Origin: Pseudoramibacter fermentans
GTDB lineage: Bacteria; Bacillota; Clostridia; Eubacteriales; Eubacteriaceae
Direction of reading: 5' to 3'
Length of the DNA: 64,000 bases
NCBI GenBank assembly: GCA_009493725.1
Contig: VOGB01000005.1
Span: 124,001 to 188,000 of the forward strand
Below, piece by piece: positions 17,743 through 27,345 of this stretch (its first letter is position 1; the number at the start of each line of letters is the position of its first letter). Both the position numbers and the translations under genes were made by a program. The notes beneath the pieces are model-generated. The model was not told the DNA's origin. It made no database searches and saw only the letters and a program-made list of their open reading frames with translations.

Positions 17743-19229
17743 TCGCGCGCCCAGTTCGAAGAGCGCTTCACGGCTTCGCGCCATTGTTCGTAGAGCGCTT
17801 CCCGTTCCGTATCGCCCATGCGCGGTTCAAACACCTTGTCCGCTTCCCACAAGTCCTTGAGCTCGCTTTGATCCTTCCAGACGCCGCAGCCCAGCCCCGC
17901 AAGATAACAGGCGCCCTTGGCCGTGGTTTCAATATCCTTCGGACGGATGACGCGGCAGTTGAGGATGTCCGCCTGGAACTGCATCAGGAAGTCGTTCTGG
18001 GACGCCCCGCCGTCCACCTTGAGTTCCTTGAGGGCGATGCCTGAATGTTCGGCCATGTCTTCGAGCAAATCCCGCGTCTGGTACGCCATGGATTCGAGGG
18101 CCGCCCGGGTGATTTGTTCCTGGGTCGTGTCCGCGGTGATGCCGATGATCATCCCTCTGGCCTTCGGATCGTAGAACGGCGCACCGAGGCCGGTAAAGGC
18201 CGGTACAAAGAAGATGCCCCCGTTATTGGGGATGCTGGCCGCCATGGCTTCCGATTCGCCGGATTTTTCGAAGAACTGCATCTTGTCTCTAAGCCACTGC
18301 ACCACCTGGCCGGCAATCAGAATGGACGCGCCCATCGAATAGGACAGGTGGCCGTCGATCCCCCAGGCCAAAGTCATCAGCCCCGTTTCGGTCCGCGGCG
18401 CCTTGTCGCCGGTGAACATCAGCGGCACAGCGGAGGTGCCGTAGGTGTTTTTCGCGCTGCCCTCTTCGAAGCAGGCCTGGCCGAAGAGCGCAGCCGACTG
18501 GTCGCCAGCGATGCCGGTGATTGGAATTTCCGCGCCGAACCATTTGGGATCAGCTGTGCCGAAATAGCCCACCGAATCCTTGACCTCCGGCAGGATTTCC
18601 GCCGGCACGTCCAGCGCCTCAATTAAGGCATTGTCCCATTTGCCTTCGTAAGGATTGAACAGCAGCGTCCGCGCCGCGTTGGAGCAGTCCGTCGCGTGCA
18701 CCCGGCCGCAGGTGAGATTCCAAAGGAGCCAGCAGTCGATGTTCCCGAATTTGAGCCTGCCCTGTTTTGCCTTTTCCGCCGCTTCCGGCACGTTGTCGAG
18801 GATCCATCTGATCTTCGTTCCGGAATAAGTCGGGTCGAGCACCAGCCCTGTCTTGTGATTGAACATCGCGTTGTAGCCTTCCTGACGGAGGCGTTCGACG
18901 ATCGGTGCCGTCCGGCGGCAGCCCCAGACGATGTCGTGATAGACCGGCTCTCCGGTTTCGCTGTCCCACATGACGGTGGTTTCCCGCTGATTGGTGATGC
19001 CGATGGCCTTGATGTCCTGGCCGGTGATACCGGCCTTGGCGATCGCGTTCTGCGAGGTTTTCAAAGTGACCTGCCAGACGTCGTTGGCGTCCTGTTCCCA
19101 CCAGCCGGACTGGGGGTAATACTGCTTGTATTCCGCGTAATCGATGGCGACGACATTGCCAGTTTCGTCGTAGACGACGCCGCGCGAGCCGGTTGTGCCC
19201 TGATCCATAACCAAAATATACTGTTTCAT
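17739..19229 (-). CDS. glpK: Glycerol kinase
   Basis: A 496-residue FGGY kinase phosphorylating glycerol to sn-glycerol-3-phosphate. MKQYILVMDQGTTGSRGVV, GITNQRETTVMWD, the catalytic region FGNIDCWLLWNL, and ELKVDGGASQNDFLMQFQAD are standard GlpK motifs. ATG 19229 is chosen because GGGGAGG lies six bases upstream; in-frame starts at 19235 and 19304 overlap the ribosome-binding site or the leader hairpin. It is the first gene of an eight-gene operon. No glpF facilitator gene is adjacent. Expression is probably controlled by GlpP at the leader terminator. Confidence 0.95.
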   Translation of the reverse strand: MKQYILVMDQGTTGSRGVVYDETGNVVAIDYAEYKQYYPQSGWWEQDANDVWQVTLKTSQNAIAKAGITGQDIKAIGITNQRETTVMWDSETGEPVYHDIVWGCRRTAPIVERLRQEGYNAMFNHKTGLVLDPTYSGTKIRWILDNVPEAAEKAKQGRLKFGNIDCWLLWNLTCGRVHATDCSNAARTLLFNPYEGKWDNALIEALDVPAEILPEVKDSVGYFGTADPKWFGAEIPITGIAGDQSAALFGQACFEEGSAKNTYGTSAVPLMFTGDKAPRTETGLMTLAWGIDGHLSYSMGASILIAGQVVQWLRDKMQFFEKSGESEAMAASIPNNGGIFFVPAFTGLGAPFYDPKARGMIIGITADTTQEQITRAALESMAYQTRDLLEDMAEHSGIALKELKVDGGASQNDFLMQFQADILNCRVIRPKDIETTAKGACYLAGLGCGVWKDQSELKDLWEADKVFEPRMGDTEREALYEQWREAVKRSSNWARE

Positions 19230-19265
19230 TTTCATCCTCCCCGATGAATTCAATCCTTGAAAATA

Positions 19266-19336
19266 CAAAAAGCCCTGTTTAATAAACTGCGCAATCTCGT
19301 ACACGACTTCAGATCTCGCAATCCATTAAACAGGAC
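19266..19336 (-). terminator. glpK leader terminator, putative GlpP antitermination target
   Basis: On the minus strand the 13-base arm AGTCCTGTTTAAT (19337-19325) pairs with ATTAAACAGGGCT (19283-19271) with one wobble, and is followed by TTTTTGTATTTT. It lies within the untranslated leader, about 40 bases before the glpK start. This is where GlpP acts in Bacillus leaders. Loop length is 41 nt. Confidence 0.7.
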
Positions 19337-19408
19337 TCTGCATTTCCATCCCATTCTCCAACTCTCCAAATTTTGAATCAAATCGGAAATATTTTGTTTT
19401 GCAGGTTT

Positions 19409-19437
19409 ATCTTAACACGGTTAGAAAACGATGTCAA
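19409..19437 (-). promoter_or_regulatory. glp operon promoter
   Basis: TTGACA (19437-19432), 17-base spacer, TAAGAT (19414-19409). Transcription would start near 19402, giving a leader of about 170 nt that contains the hairpin described at 19266-19336. Confidence 0.8.
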
Positions 19438-19524
19438 GATGAATTTGACCGGCGGCTTCTGCACTGTAAGTTTTATACCGAAAAAATAGCTTATCGGTGT
19501 GTATTCTGTGATATGATTATCTTT

Positions 19525-21852
19525 ATGAGATACGAAAAAATAGACGCGATTTTTAACCAATTCCACATCAGTCATTACCGCAGCCAGGTCGAGCAGATTT
19601 TGGATCTCGAATCCATTTATCACAAGCTCGCCAACCCGGAGTTTCTGACGATCACAGCGGCGCTGAAGCAGAAGCTGCGCGACGGCGCGGCGGAAGAAGA
19701 TATCAAGATTCACGCCTTCGCCCTGATCCGCGAGGCGGCCTGCCGGGTGCTCGGCATGCGGCCCTTTCCGGTGCAGGTCCTCGGCGGCCTGGTACTCAAC
19801 GACGGGTGTGTCGCTGAGATGAAAACCGGCGAAGGCAAGACGCTGGTGGCGATCATGCCGGCGTATTTGAACGCGCTCTCGGGCAAGGGCGTCTTCGTCG
19901 TCACGGTCAACGATTATCTGGCGAAGCGCGATGCCGAGCAGATGGGCCGAGTCTTCGCCTTCGCCGGGCTCACGACCGGCCTGGTGACAAGCGGCATGTC
20001 GACGGCTGAGCGCAAGGCCGCCTACCAATGCGACATCACCTACGGGACGAGCAGCGAGTTCGGCTTCGACTACCTCCGGGACAACATCGCCGCCGATTTG
20101 GACGACCAGGTGCAGCCCCGCCGCCATTTCGCGATCATCGACGAGGCGGACTCGATCCTAATCGACGAGGCCCGCACGCCGCTGATCATCTCCGGCGATC
20201 AGACCCGAGACGCCGGCGAATACGAGCGGGCGGATCGGTTCATCAAATCGCTGACCCCCGCCGATTACGAAAAAGAGGAAAAGGAAAAGGTCATCACCCT
20301 GACCGAATCCGGCATTGCCAAGGCCGAGGCTTTTTACCACCTCGACAATTTGGCCGCCGCTGAAAACACGACCGTGGTGCACGACATCGAAAAGGCCCTC
20401 TACGCCAACGGCATGATGGATAACGGCGTGGACTACATCGTCCAGGACGGGAAGGTCGTCATCGTCGATCAATACACCGGCCGGGTGATGCCCTCGAGGC
20501 AGTTTTCCGACGGGCTGCACCAAGCGATTGAAGCCAAGGAAGGCGTCACGATCAACAGCGAAACCAAGACCCTCGCGACGATCACGATTCAGAATTATTT
20601 TAGGCATTTTGACAAAATCGCCGGTATGACCGGCACGGCCCAGACGGTAGCCGACGAATTCCGCACTGTCTACCACATGGACGTCGTCTCGATTCCGACG
20701 AATGTGCCGGTGCAGCGCGTCGACAAGCCAGACCAAATTTATACAACCGAGTCGGCCAAGCTGCGCGCCGTTACAGCCCACGTGAAAGCCTGCCTGAAAA
20801 AAGGACAGCCGGTGCTCATCGGTACGGCGTCGGTCAACGCGTCTGAAAAGCTCAGCGCGGCCCTGACGCGCGCGGGCATTCCCCACACTGTGCTCAACGC
20901 GAAACACCTTGAACAGGAAGCGGCGATCATCGCCAAGGCCGGACAGCGGGGCGCCGTGACCATTTCGACGAACATGGCCGGGCGGGGCACCGACATCAAA
21001 CTGGGGCCCGGCGTGCGGGAGGCCGGCGGTCTCTGCGTGATCGGCACGGAGCGCCATGAATCGGAACGGGTCGACAATCAGCTCCGCGGCCGCGCCGGCC
21101 GTCAGGGCGATCCGGGGGTCTCGCAATTTTACCTTTCCCTCGAAGACAATCTGCTCAAAATTTTTGGCGGGCCGAGGGCCGAAAAACTAATTGCCAAATA
21201 CGCCGACTATCCTAAAGATAAACCGATTGTCGGCGGGGCCGCGGAGCGGGCGGTCAAGGCGGCGCAGGATCTGATCGAGGCCAAAAACGCCGACCAGCGC
21301 AAGAACGTGCTCAAGTACGACGACATCATCAGCCGTCAGCGGGATTTGATTTACAAGGAACGCCAGGCGGTGTTGGAAAGCGGCAGCCTCGCCGGTCAGA
21401 TCGACGCGATGGCCGACGACGCGGCCGATGCAATTATCGACGAATGCGTCACCGACGACTATAAGGTCGACACCCAGCAGTTTATCCAAAAGCTCAAGGC
21501 CTACAACATCGCGATTCCACAGAACGAACTCGTCCAAATCCGCGATCTCGACACGCTGAAGCAGGCGCTTGTGGCCAAATTTAAAGCCCTTCACGCGGAT
21601 CACGTCGCTGAATTCGGCGAAACCCTCGCGAACAATATGGAACGTTTAGTCCTGCTTCGACAGGTCGACGCGGCGTGGATCGATCATTTGACTGCGACGT
21701 CGCAGCTGCGCCAGGGCATCGGCCTGCGCGCCTACGGGCAGAACGACCCGGTCGTCGAGTACAGCCGGGAATCAGGAGAATTATTCGATGCGATGAACCG
21801 CCGCATCGTGCTGGAGACCGTTAAAGCCCTCGCCAATTTGACCAATTATTGA
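19525..21852 (+). CDS. SecA preprotein translocase ATPase, form lacking zinc tail (SecA2-like)
   Basis: A 775-residue SecA. Walker A MKTGEGKT is at about 99-106, then TVNDYLAKRDAEQMG, SSEFGFDYLRDN, the DEAD-type IDEADSILIDEARTPLI, GMTGTAQT, STNMAGRGTDIKLG and LRGRAGRQGDPG. It stops at VLETVKALANLTNY, so the C-terminal linker and the CxCx8CH/CC zinc tail of housekeeping SecA are absent, as in many accessory SecA2 proteins. ATG 19525 is chosen because more upstream in-frame codons run through the divergent glp promoter; there is no clear ribosome-binding site. Three large secreted proteins lie immediately downstream on the opposite strand. Whether this is the only SecA of the genome cannot be seen. 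Confidence 0.88.
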   Translation: MRYEKIDAIFNQFHISHYRSQVEQILDLESIYHKLANPEFLTITAALKQKLRDGAAEEDIKIHAFALIREAACRVLGMRPFPVQVLGGLVLNDGCVAEMKTGEGKTLVAIMPAYLNALSGKGVFVVTVNDYLAKRDAEQMGRVFAFAGLTTGLVTSGMSTAERKAAYQCDITYGTSSEFGFDYLRDNIAADLDDQVQPRRHFAIIDEADSILIDEARTPLIISGDQTRDAGEYERADRFIKSLTPADYEKEEKEKVITLTESGIAKAEAFYHLDNLAAAENTTVVHDIEKALYANGMMDNGVDYIVQDGKVVIVDQYTGRVMPSRQFSDGLHQAIEAKEGVTINSETKTLATITIQNYFRHFDKIAGMTGTAQTVADEFRTVYHMDVVSIPTNVPVQRVDKPDQIYTTESAKLRAVTAHVKACLKKGQPVLIGTASVNASEKLSAALTRAGIPHTVLNAKHLEQEAAIIAKAGQRGAVTISTNMAGRGTDIKLGPGVREAGGLCVIGTERHESERVDNQLRGRAGRQGDPGVSQFYLSLEDNLLKIFGGPRAEKLIAKYADYPKDKPIVGGAAERAVKAAQDLIEAKNADQRKNVLKYDDIISRQRDLIYKERQAVLESGSLAGQIDAMADDAADAIIDECVTDDYKVDTQQFIQKLKAYNIAIPQNELVQIRDLDTLKQALVAKFKALHADHVAEFGETLANNMERLVLLRQVDAAWIDHLTATSQLRQGIGLRAYGQNDPVVEYSRESGELFDAMNRRIVLETVKALANLTNY

Positions 21853-21873
21853 TTCTTTCTTTTTAAAAAACAT

Positions 21874-21908
21874 ATCCGCAGCTTGTCTTTTCAGGCTGCG
21901 GATTTTTT
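21874..21908 (+). terminator. Terminator after secA
   Basis: ATCCGCAGC (21874-21882) / GCTGCGGAT (21895-21903) followed by a T-run. Confidence 0.88.
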
Positions 21909-21924
21909 GCGCAAAACCGCACGT

Positions 21925-21965
21925 AAAAACCCCTCCTTACGGATGCCTATCCATAAAGAGGGGTT
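21925..21965 (-). terminator. Terminator after wall protein 1
   Basis: GAGGGGTT paired with AACCCCTC (21928-21935 and 21958-21965), with TTTTT following on the minus strand. It faces the secA terminator between converging genes. Confidence 0.8.
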
Positions 21966-22025
21966 GAATTTTTATTTGATTTCGCGCTGATTCGCGCTAT
22001 TCCATTTTAATTAACGTTTCCGTGC

Positions 22026-25000
22026 TTACGCGTCTTCTTCGCTTTCGCGGCGGCGTCTGCGCGCAAAGCCCAAACCTGCGATCGCAGCGAGGATGGCGGC
22101 GGCTTCTGCACCAGCTGCGGTGTTGTCACCGGTCTTCGGCGAACCGGACACGGTGCTGTTGGCGGTCTTGGCGGTTACTGCTGCGGCATTGCCGTTGGTG
22201 CCCGCGATATTCGCAGCGTTCGCAGCTTTCATCGCGGCGAGGAGTCTGGCCAAATCGCCTTCAGGCAGCATCGCCTTCGCGCTGTCTGAAAGGGCCTGAT
22301 AACGGCGGTAGACGTTCATGATCCCATCGCGGTCCTTGGCGCTCGGATGTTTCGGCAGCGCATTGATCATCGTATCGACTTTCTTCGCGGCATCACTGTC
22401 GGCCTTTTCAATGGCGAGACGCTGATTCGCTTTGTCAAGAGTAACTTTAGCATCGTTCGCAATACTTCTTGCTTTTTCAGCGGCCTTTTGGTCTGCATCG
22501 ACTTGTATCTGCATATCAGCTGCTTTTTCTGCAAGTTTCTTAGCGTCTTCAAGGCGTCTCGCATAGTCATTAACACTAGCTTTAATATCCATATTGGTTG
22601 TATCGTAAGCCTTAAGCCAATCAATGACAGGATCAACTGTGTCAGGTTTTGCAAGGAAATCCTGATCTGATGGCAGATTGTTCATTTCATCTGCAATAAC
22701 TTTGAGTGCGTCAGCCTTTGTTTTTGCTTTAATAGCTTCATTGTTAAGACATTGCTGCTTTTCATCAAGTGTTTTTGCTCTCTGCTCAGCCGCATCAGCT
22801 TTATTTTGTGCGTCAGAAGCAATCTTTGCAGCATCGATCGCAGCTTTCTGAGCTTTATTATAAACATCACGAGCATCAGTTACTGCCTTTAATTCTTTAG
22901 CCTTTTTATCGGCTTCATTTTTTGCAACATTAGCATTAGCTTTAGCTGTGTTCGCTGTTTCTGTGGCTTCATTAAGAGCTCTTTTTGTTTCAGTTACGTC
23001 TTGATCTGCTTTTGCTTTCTTATCTTGTGCAATTTTGAGATTGCTTTCCGCTATTTCAAGATTTTTTTTCGCATTTTTAAGTGCAGTTTCTGCCTGCCCC
23101 TGATCGTTTGCAGCCTCTTCGGCTGCTTTCTTTGCTGCATTTGCTTTACTCTGTGCATCATTAGCATTAGCTTGAGCAGTATCGGCTTCTGCTTTTGCCG
23201 CGTTATAAGTATTGCTTGCATCTTCTTCTGCTTTTTTAGCCGTATTATATGCAGACTGAGCATTATTCATTGCTATAGCAGCATTGGATGCAGCTTTTTT
23301 AGCCTCTGTTAATTTATTTTCACAGTTCGTAACTTCCGTCTTGGCCTCTTCTAATTTCTCTGTTGCAGTATTGAAAGCTGTTACTGCGTTGTTATAAGCA
23401 ACTTGAGCATCTTCGGCAGCATTTTTTAGTGCTGTTTTTTGTAACGTTGTATCAGTTTTAGCTTCTTCCGCAAGATCTCTGAAGTCTTTTGTTGTTCCAT
23501 TAACACCATTTTGAGGTTTATCTGTTGAAAAACCAGCTGTTGCAGTATTTGGATATGTATTCTGTTGCCCTTCTCCTGAGCTAAATCCCATTCCGACGTA
23601 TTCGGGATCTAAACTGACTAAACTGAGCCAATGGCCATATACATGATTTTTTGTGTTGATGCTGTCCTGATATTTGTAAGCAAAAGGAACAACAGATTTT
23701 TCGCTATTCCAATCTACGTTCTTAAAATCAGTTTTATACGTTTCGGTTGTATCCTTATCATTGAAATAATCTTGAGCATCACTTTTAAATGTGTTACGTT
23801 CGTCAAGCCAATTTGCGATTGGATCTTCTGCATACCATGAAATATCCTTTTCATTAGTTTCGCCAAAGAATACTGTATGATAATGAATATCATCATATCC
23901 ATCGACAAGATCACATTCGAGCATTTGACTAGCCATATGGCTGCCACTGACAATATAATCAGGAAGTCCATTTTTTTCACGATATTTATTCAAAGCATCT
24001 ATACAATCAAGTGCTTTCATAAAATTGTCATACGTCATATCAGAGTCATTGGCTTTTGTTGTCTTTGTCCCAAAGATCTGTCTATAAACGCCATCATTTT
24101 TTTCGCCACCTTTGGTAGCCCATTCAGTATATTTGTTATTTGAAATGGAATCCAAAAACTGGGCTACAGTCATAGCTTTATGACCATCTGGAGCGTCATT
24201 GTATTTCTTGTTTGCTTCATCGAGAGCTTGTTTTGCATTATCTACAGCATCTTTATCACTCTTTAATATAGATTCAAGATTTGTTACATTAGTCTTCGCA
24301 GTATTAACAGCTTCCGTTGCCCTCTTCTCCTCGGAATCGGCATCATTTTTCGCAGATGATGCTTTATCTAGTTTATCTTTAGCATTTTGTGTATTAGCTG
24401 TGGCGCGATCAAGATTTTCTTTTTTCCCATCAGCAACTTTATTTTTATTCGCAGCTTCTTTTTTTGCGGCGTCAGCAGTATCTTGTGCAGCCTTGGCTTC
24501 AGTAGCAGCTTTTTTCGGATTGATAGCGTTATCTACAGCTTTTTGAGCAGAACTAACAGCTTGTTTTGCATTAGTTACCACATTATTTGCCGTATCGACA
24601 TTTTCTTTTGCAATAGCGTCAGCTTTTTCAGCTTTACTTTCGTCTTCTTGAGCAACATCTTTCGCATTATCGGCAGTTTTAGACGCTTGTTCAGCTTTTG
24701 ACGCTTCAGTATTAGCTTTATCTGATGCATCTTTTGTGTTCTTAATAGATTCATCCGATGGATTTGTTACTGTCTTTGCTGTATTTGCAGCTGCTTTTGC
24801 GTCAGACTGTGCTTTTCTTGCTGCATTCTGAGCCTCCGCTGCAGCTTTATTTGCGTCAGTTGAAGCTTGTTTGTTTGCTTCTGCTTCTTTTTCAGAGGTA
24901 TTGGCAACATTTTGAGCACTATTTGCTGCTGTTTTAGCTTCATTAGCAACATTATTTTTTTCCGTAGTAGCCTTATTCTGTGTAGCTATCTGAGATGCTT

Positions 25001-25244
25001 TTGATGCAGAAGCAGTTGCCTCAGCATCTTTTGCTACCTGATTAGCATTGTCATAATTTTTTTGTGCCTGTTTTTGTGACTGTTCAGCCGTATCATTAGT
25101 TTGTATTGATTCAGTTGTTGAATTAGTATTTATTGTCTGTTCAACCGTATTCGACTGCGCGTTGACCACGACATGTCCACCAGCTAAAGTCGCCGCTGCG
25201 AATGCCAAACTAACGGCGGTGCGTTTAACGGTCTGTTTTTTCAT
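22026..25244 (-). CDS. Large wall-anchored coiled-coil protein with CAP/SEC10-type domain
   Basis: A 1072-residue secreted protein. The signal peptide begins MKKQTVKRTAVSLAFAAATL and likely ends after VVNA. Two long Ala/Lys/Asn-rich helical regions (roughly 35-350 and 600-1000) are predicted coiled coils. Between them lies a globular domain with DALNKYREKNGLP, SGSHMASQMLECDLV and HYHTVFFGETNE, resembling the CAP-like module of SEC10/PgrA surface exclusion proteins. It ends SPKTGD, a hydrophobic stretch and RRRRR, a variant sortase signal. ATG 25244 follows AGAAGG. Base composition is AT-rich relative to neighbours, partly due to Lys/Asn codons, possibly also transfer. Adhesive or structural role is inferred. 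Confidence 0.82.
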   Translation of the reverse strand: MKKQTVKRTAVSLAFAAATLAGGHVVVNAQSNTVEQTINTNSTTESIQTNDTAEQSQKQAQKNYDNANQVAKDAEATASASKASQIATQNKATTEKNNVANEAKTAANSAQNVANTSEKEAEANKQASTDANKAAAEAQNAARKAQSDAKAAANTAKTVTNPSDESIKNTKDASDKANTEASKAEQASKTADNAKDVAQEDESKAEKADAIAKENVDTANNVVTNAKQAVSSAQKAVDNAINPKKAATEAKAAQDTADAAKKEAANKNKVADGKKENLDRATANTQNAKDKLDKASSAKNDADSEEKRATEAVNTAKTNVTNLESILKSDKDAVDNAKQALDEANKKYNDAPDGHKAMTVAQFLDSISNNKYTEWATKGGEKNDGVYRQIFGTKTTKANDSDMTYDNFMKALDCIDALNKYREKNGLPDYIVSGSHMASQMLECDLVDGYDDIHYHTVFFGETNEKDISWYAEDPIANWLDERNTFKSDAQDYFNDKDTTETYKTDFKNVDWNSEKSVVPFAYKYQDSINTKNHVYGHWLSLVSLDPEYVGMGFSSGEGQQNTYPNTATAGFSTDKPQNGVNGTTKDFRDLAEEAKTDTTLQKTALKNAAEDAQVAYNNAVTAFNTATEKLEEAKTEVTNCENKLTEAKKAASNAAIAMNNAQSAYNTAKKAEEDASNTYNAAKAEADTAQANANDAQSKANAAKKAAEEAANDQGQAETALKNAKKNLEIAESNLKIAQDKKAKADQDVTETKRALNEATETANTAKANANVAKNEADKKAKELKAVTDARDVYNKAQKAAIDAAKIASDAQNKADAAEQRAKTLDEKQQCLNNEAIKAKTKADALKVIADEMNNLPSDQDFLAKPDTVDPVIDWLKAYDTTNMDIKASVNDYARRLEDAKKLAEKAADMQIQVDADQKAAEKARSIANDAKVTLDKANQRLAIEKADSDAAKKVDTMINALPKHPSAKDRDGIMNVYRRYQALSDSAKAMLPEGDLARLLAAMKAANAANIAGTNGNAAAVTAKTANSTVSGSPKTGDNTAAGAEAAAILAAIAGLGFARRRRRESEEDA

Positions 25245-25380
25245 TTTTCCTTCTGTTTTCACTTCTGTTTTCCTTTCTTTTTACCCTTACTTGTACGCCT
25301 CTCTTTTCCCAAAAGCCGCGTAACTGCTGTGTACTAAATAAAAATAAATGTCACTTTTCCTTTAAGTAACCTTTAATTTA

Positions 25381-25409
25381 ATTATAGAACCCTCTAGTTG
25401 TTCTTTCAA
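25381..25409 (-). promoter_or_regulatory. Promoter of wall protein 1
   Basis: TTGAAA (25409-25404), 17-base spacer, TATAAT (25386-25381), with GTTC directly before the -10 as in the promoter of wall protein 2. An ATAACT overlaps the -35. The rest of the 25245-25587 gap holds an untranslated leader and, upstream, the terminator of wall protein 2. Confidence 0.75.
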
Positions 25410-25510
25410 GTTATTTATTCAATATCTAGGTTAATTTCATCAAAAATAAGTTACTTATGAATAAAAAAATTACACCAACCCTTTCGGATTGATGTTGGAA
25501 TTATGAATGT

Positions 25511-25560
25511 AAAAAGACGCGCTGCTTCAATCTCGTCAGATTAAAGAAACACGTCTTTCT
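25511..25560 (-). terminator. Terminator after wall protein 2, duplicated element copy A
   Basis: AAAGACG...CGTCTTT outer arms with an inner TTCAATCT / AGATTAAAG pairing and A/T-runs outside. The same element recurs at 27416-27465 after wall protein 3. Confidence 0.75.
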
Positions 25561-25587
25561 ATTTACTTTTCGATTCTATTTATCCGC

Positions 25588-27282
25588 TTATTTCTGCAAA
25601 GCCTTCTTATCTTTTTTTATCTTGAGCAAGCCAAGACCAGTCATACCACCAATTCCTGCGATCATCGTCAAAACTTCTGCTAAAGCATCAGTTGTGTCAC
25701 CGGTTTTTGGCGAAGCGCTTGTAAGCGTTGAGCCAGCTTTTACAGTTCCAAAGCTATTGTTTCCAAAGCTCATGTTGGCTATAGCAGCGTTATTATTTGA
25801 AATGCCTTGATTTTTCGTTGCTTGTCCTGGTTTTTGTCCTTTATCGTTAAATTTAAAGAAATCTCTTGATTCAAATTTAATTGCAAGATCCACCAATTCA
25901 TCAGCTTTTCCGTTTGTCTGCTGATTGAGATAAGCTAATTGTTTTGGAGTCAGCTCGTCAATCTGATCTACTAAATCAAACAACTGATTAATGTTTGCTG
26001 GCGTAATCTTAGTGTCAAAGGCGCTGAGCTGCTTGATGATTGGCTTCATCGCTTCTTTCTGCGCATCTGTAAGATTCTGATCTTTATCTGAATCCTTTGT
26101 ATCGTCGCCCTTTTGACTCTTCTGTGCTTTAGCGACTGCAGCGTCAAGTCCGAAATACTCATAAGCCCCTTCTAATTTTTCCTTAACGTAGTTTTGATCA
26201 TCCTTTGATAGGTTAAGATATTCCTTTGCCAGCCGATCAAGATCCTCTGAATTCGCATAGAGAGCTCTATCATGAAAATCCTTCAAGAAATTTTTCACCG
26301 AGTTTGATTTGTTATTATTCTGCGCATCTATACCTGCTTCGTAAATAATTTCACTAGCATAGCTATCGACTAGTCCTGAAGAGTACCCTTTTACGACAAC
26401 CTTCTTATTATTCGATAATTTATTGTACAACTTGATAAAATCTTTCAATTCAAGTGGATATCCTGCATTGTTGAGTTTCTCAATAAGTGGCTTGACTTCA
26501 GGATCCTTCATGAGGATATCACTATAATAATAGCCATCTTCATTGTTGCCAAGTGAAGGATTTCTAACAGTTAAAGACATAATATAATCTTGAGCCTGTG
26601 GAGTTAATTGACAAAAATCACTATAAAATTTATCAAGATTTTCTGACTTGTTAAAATCAAGCGTAGTTAGCTCTTTAGAAACATCTGCCGCAGATTTTTT
26701 TATCACTTCAATGCGTTTAGCAGCTGCTTCACTTTTTTTCTGTGCAGCAGCAAAAGCCTTTTCATCTACACCTTCTGGTTTTTTTACTCCCGCATATGAT
26801 GCAAGATAATCTAAGTCAGCATATGCACCTTTATCAAGATCATCAATCATATCAGCAGTTGAGATATAATCATTAATTTCGTCAGCGCTGATTGTCGATT
26901 CATTATTGGTGTTGTCTTCTGATGATGCCGCTGTGTTTTCGCTCTTCTGATCTTCTGTTTGATTTTCTGTCTGAACTTTTGTTGCATTGTCTACACTTGC
27001 TTTATCTGTCGCAGCTGAAGCTTTTTCTGTAGTTTCGGTCTTCGCTTCACTGCTGGTGTCTTCGCTCTTTACCGTATCTTGTTTGGTTTCTGTTTTAGCT
27101 TCAGCTTTGGTTTCTGCTAACGCCTGATCCGTCGTTTTAACATCACTGGTCGTCGCAGTTGTTTCTGTATTTGTGTTTTCTGCTTTTTCAGTTGTAACTG
27201 GCGATGCAAAAGCGGTCATTGGCGCACCAATGGTGCCTACTGCTGCAACACCCGTCAAAATCTTTAATAATTTCGAATCCAT
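25588..27282 (-). CDS. Wall-anchored protein 2, paralog of wall protein 3
   Basis: A 564-residue secreted protein. The signal peptide MDSKLLKILTGVAAVGTIGA ends near TAFA-SP. A long Thr/Glu/Lys-rich, probably unstructured spacer (about 30-140) precedes a helical region, and the protein ends SASPKTGDTTDAL, a hydrophobic segment and KIKKDKKALQK, a sortase-type signal with SPKTGD in place of LPXTG. N-terminus, spacer, a shared LAKEYLNLSKDDQNYVKEKL segment and C-terminus align with wall protein 3, so the two arose by duplication. The ATG at 27282 has AAGGAGAG; an in-frame TTG at 27369 lies inside the promoter. No catalytic motif is recognised. Confidence 0.8.
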   Translation of the reverse strand: MDSKLLKILTGVAAVGTIGAPMTAFASPVTTEKAENTNTETTATTSDVKTTDQALAETKAEAKTETKQDTVKSEDTSSEAKTETTEKASAATDKASVDNATKVQTENQTEDQKSENTAASSEDNTNNESTISADEINDYISTADMIDDLDKGAYADLDYLASYAGVKKPEGVDEKAFAAAQKKSEAAAKRIEVIKKSAADVSKELTTLDFNKSENLDKFYSDFCQLTPQAQDYIMSLTVRNPSLGNNEDGYYYSDILMKDPEVKPLIEKLNNAGYPLELKDFIKLYNKLSNNKKVVVKGYSSGLVDSYASEIIYEAGIDAQNNNKSNSVKNFLKDFHDRALYANSEDLDRLAKEYLNLSKDDQNYVKEKLEGAYEYFGLDAAVAKAQKSQKGDDTKDSDKDQNLTDAQKEAMKPIIKQLSAFDTKITPANINQLFDLVDQIDELTPKQLAYLNQQTNGKADELVDLAIKFESRDFFKFNDKGQKPGQATKNQGISNNNAAIANMSFGNNSFGTVKAGSTLTSASPKTGDTTDALAEVLTMIAGIGGMTGLGLLKIKKDKKALQK

Positions 27283-27345
27283 AATTTCTCTCCTTATGAT
27301 AAAAATACTTTCTGATACGAGCTCTTTAAAGCTTCCTTTAGTTGT

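Noticed and set aside
19399..19524. Longer N-terminus for SecA
   Set aside because: The extra 42 residues overlap the divergent glp promoter and do not resemble SecA.
22100..25000. Possible CRISPR or satellite repeats in the repetitive Ala/Lys-rich region
   Set aside because: The repetition is codon-level low complexity of a coiled-coil protein in one open frame, without uniform repeats and spacers.
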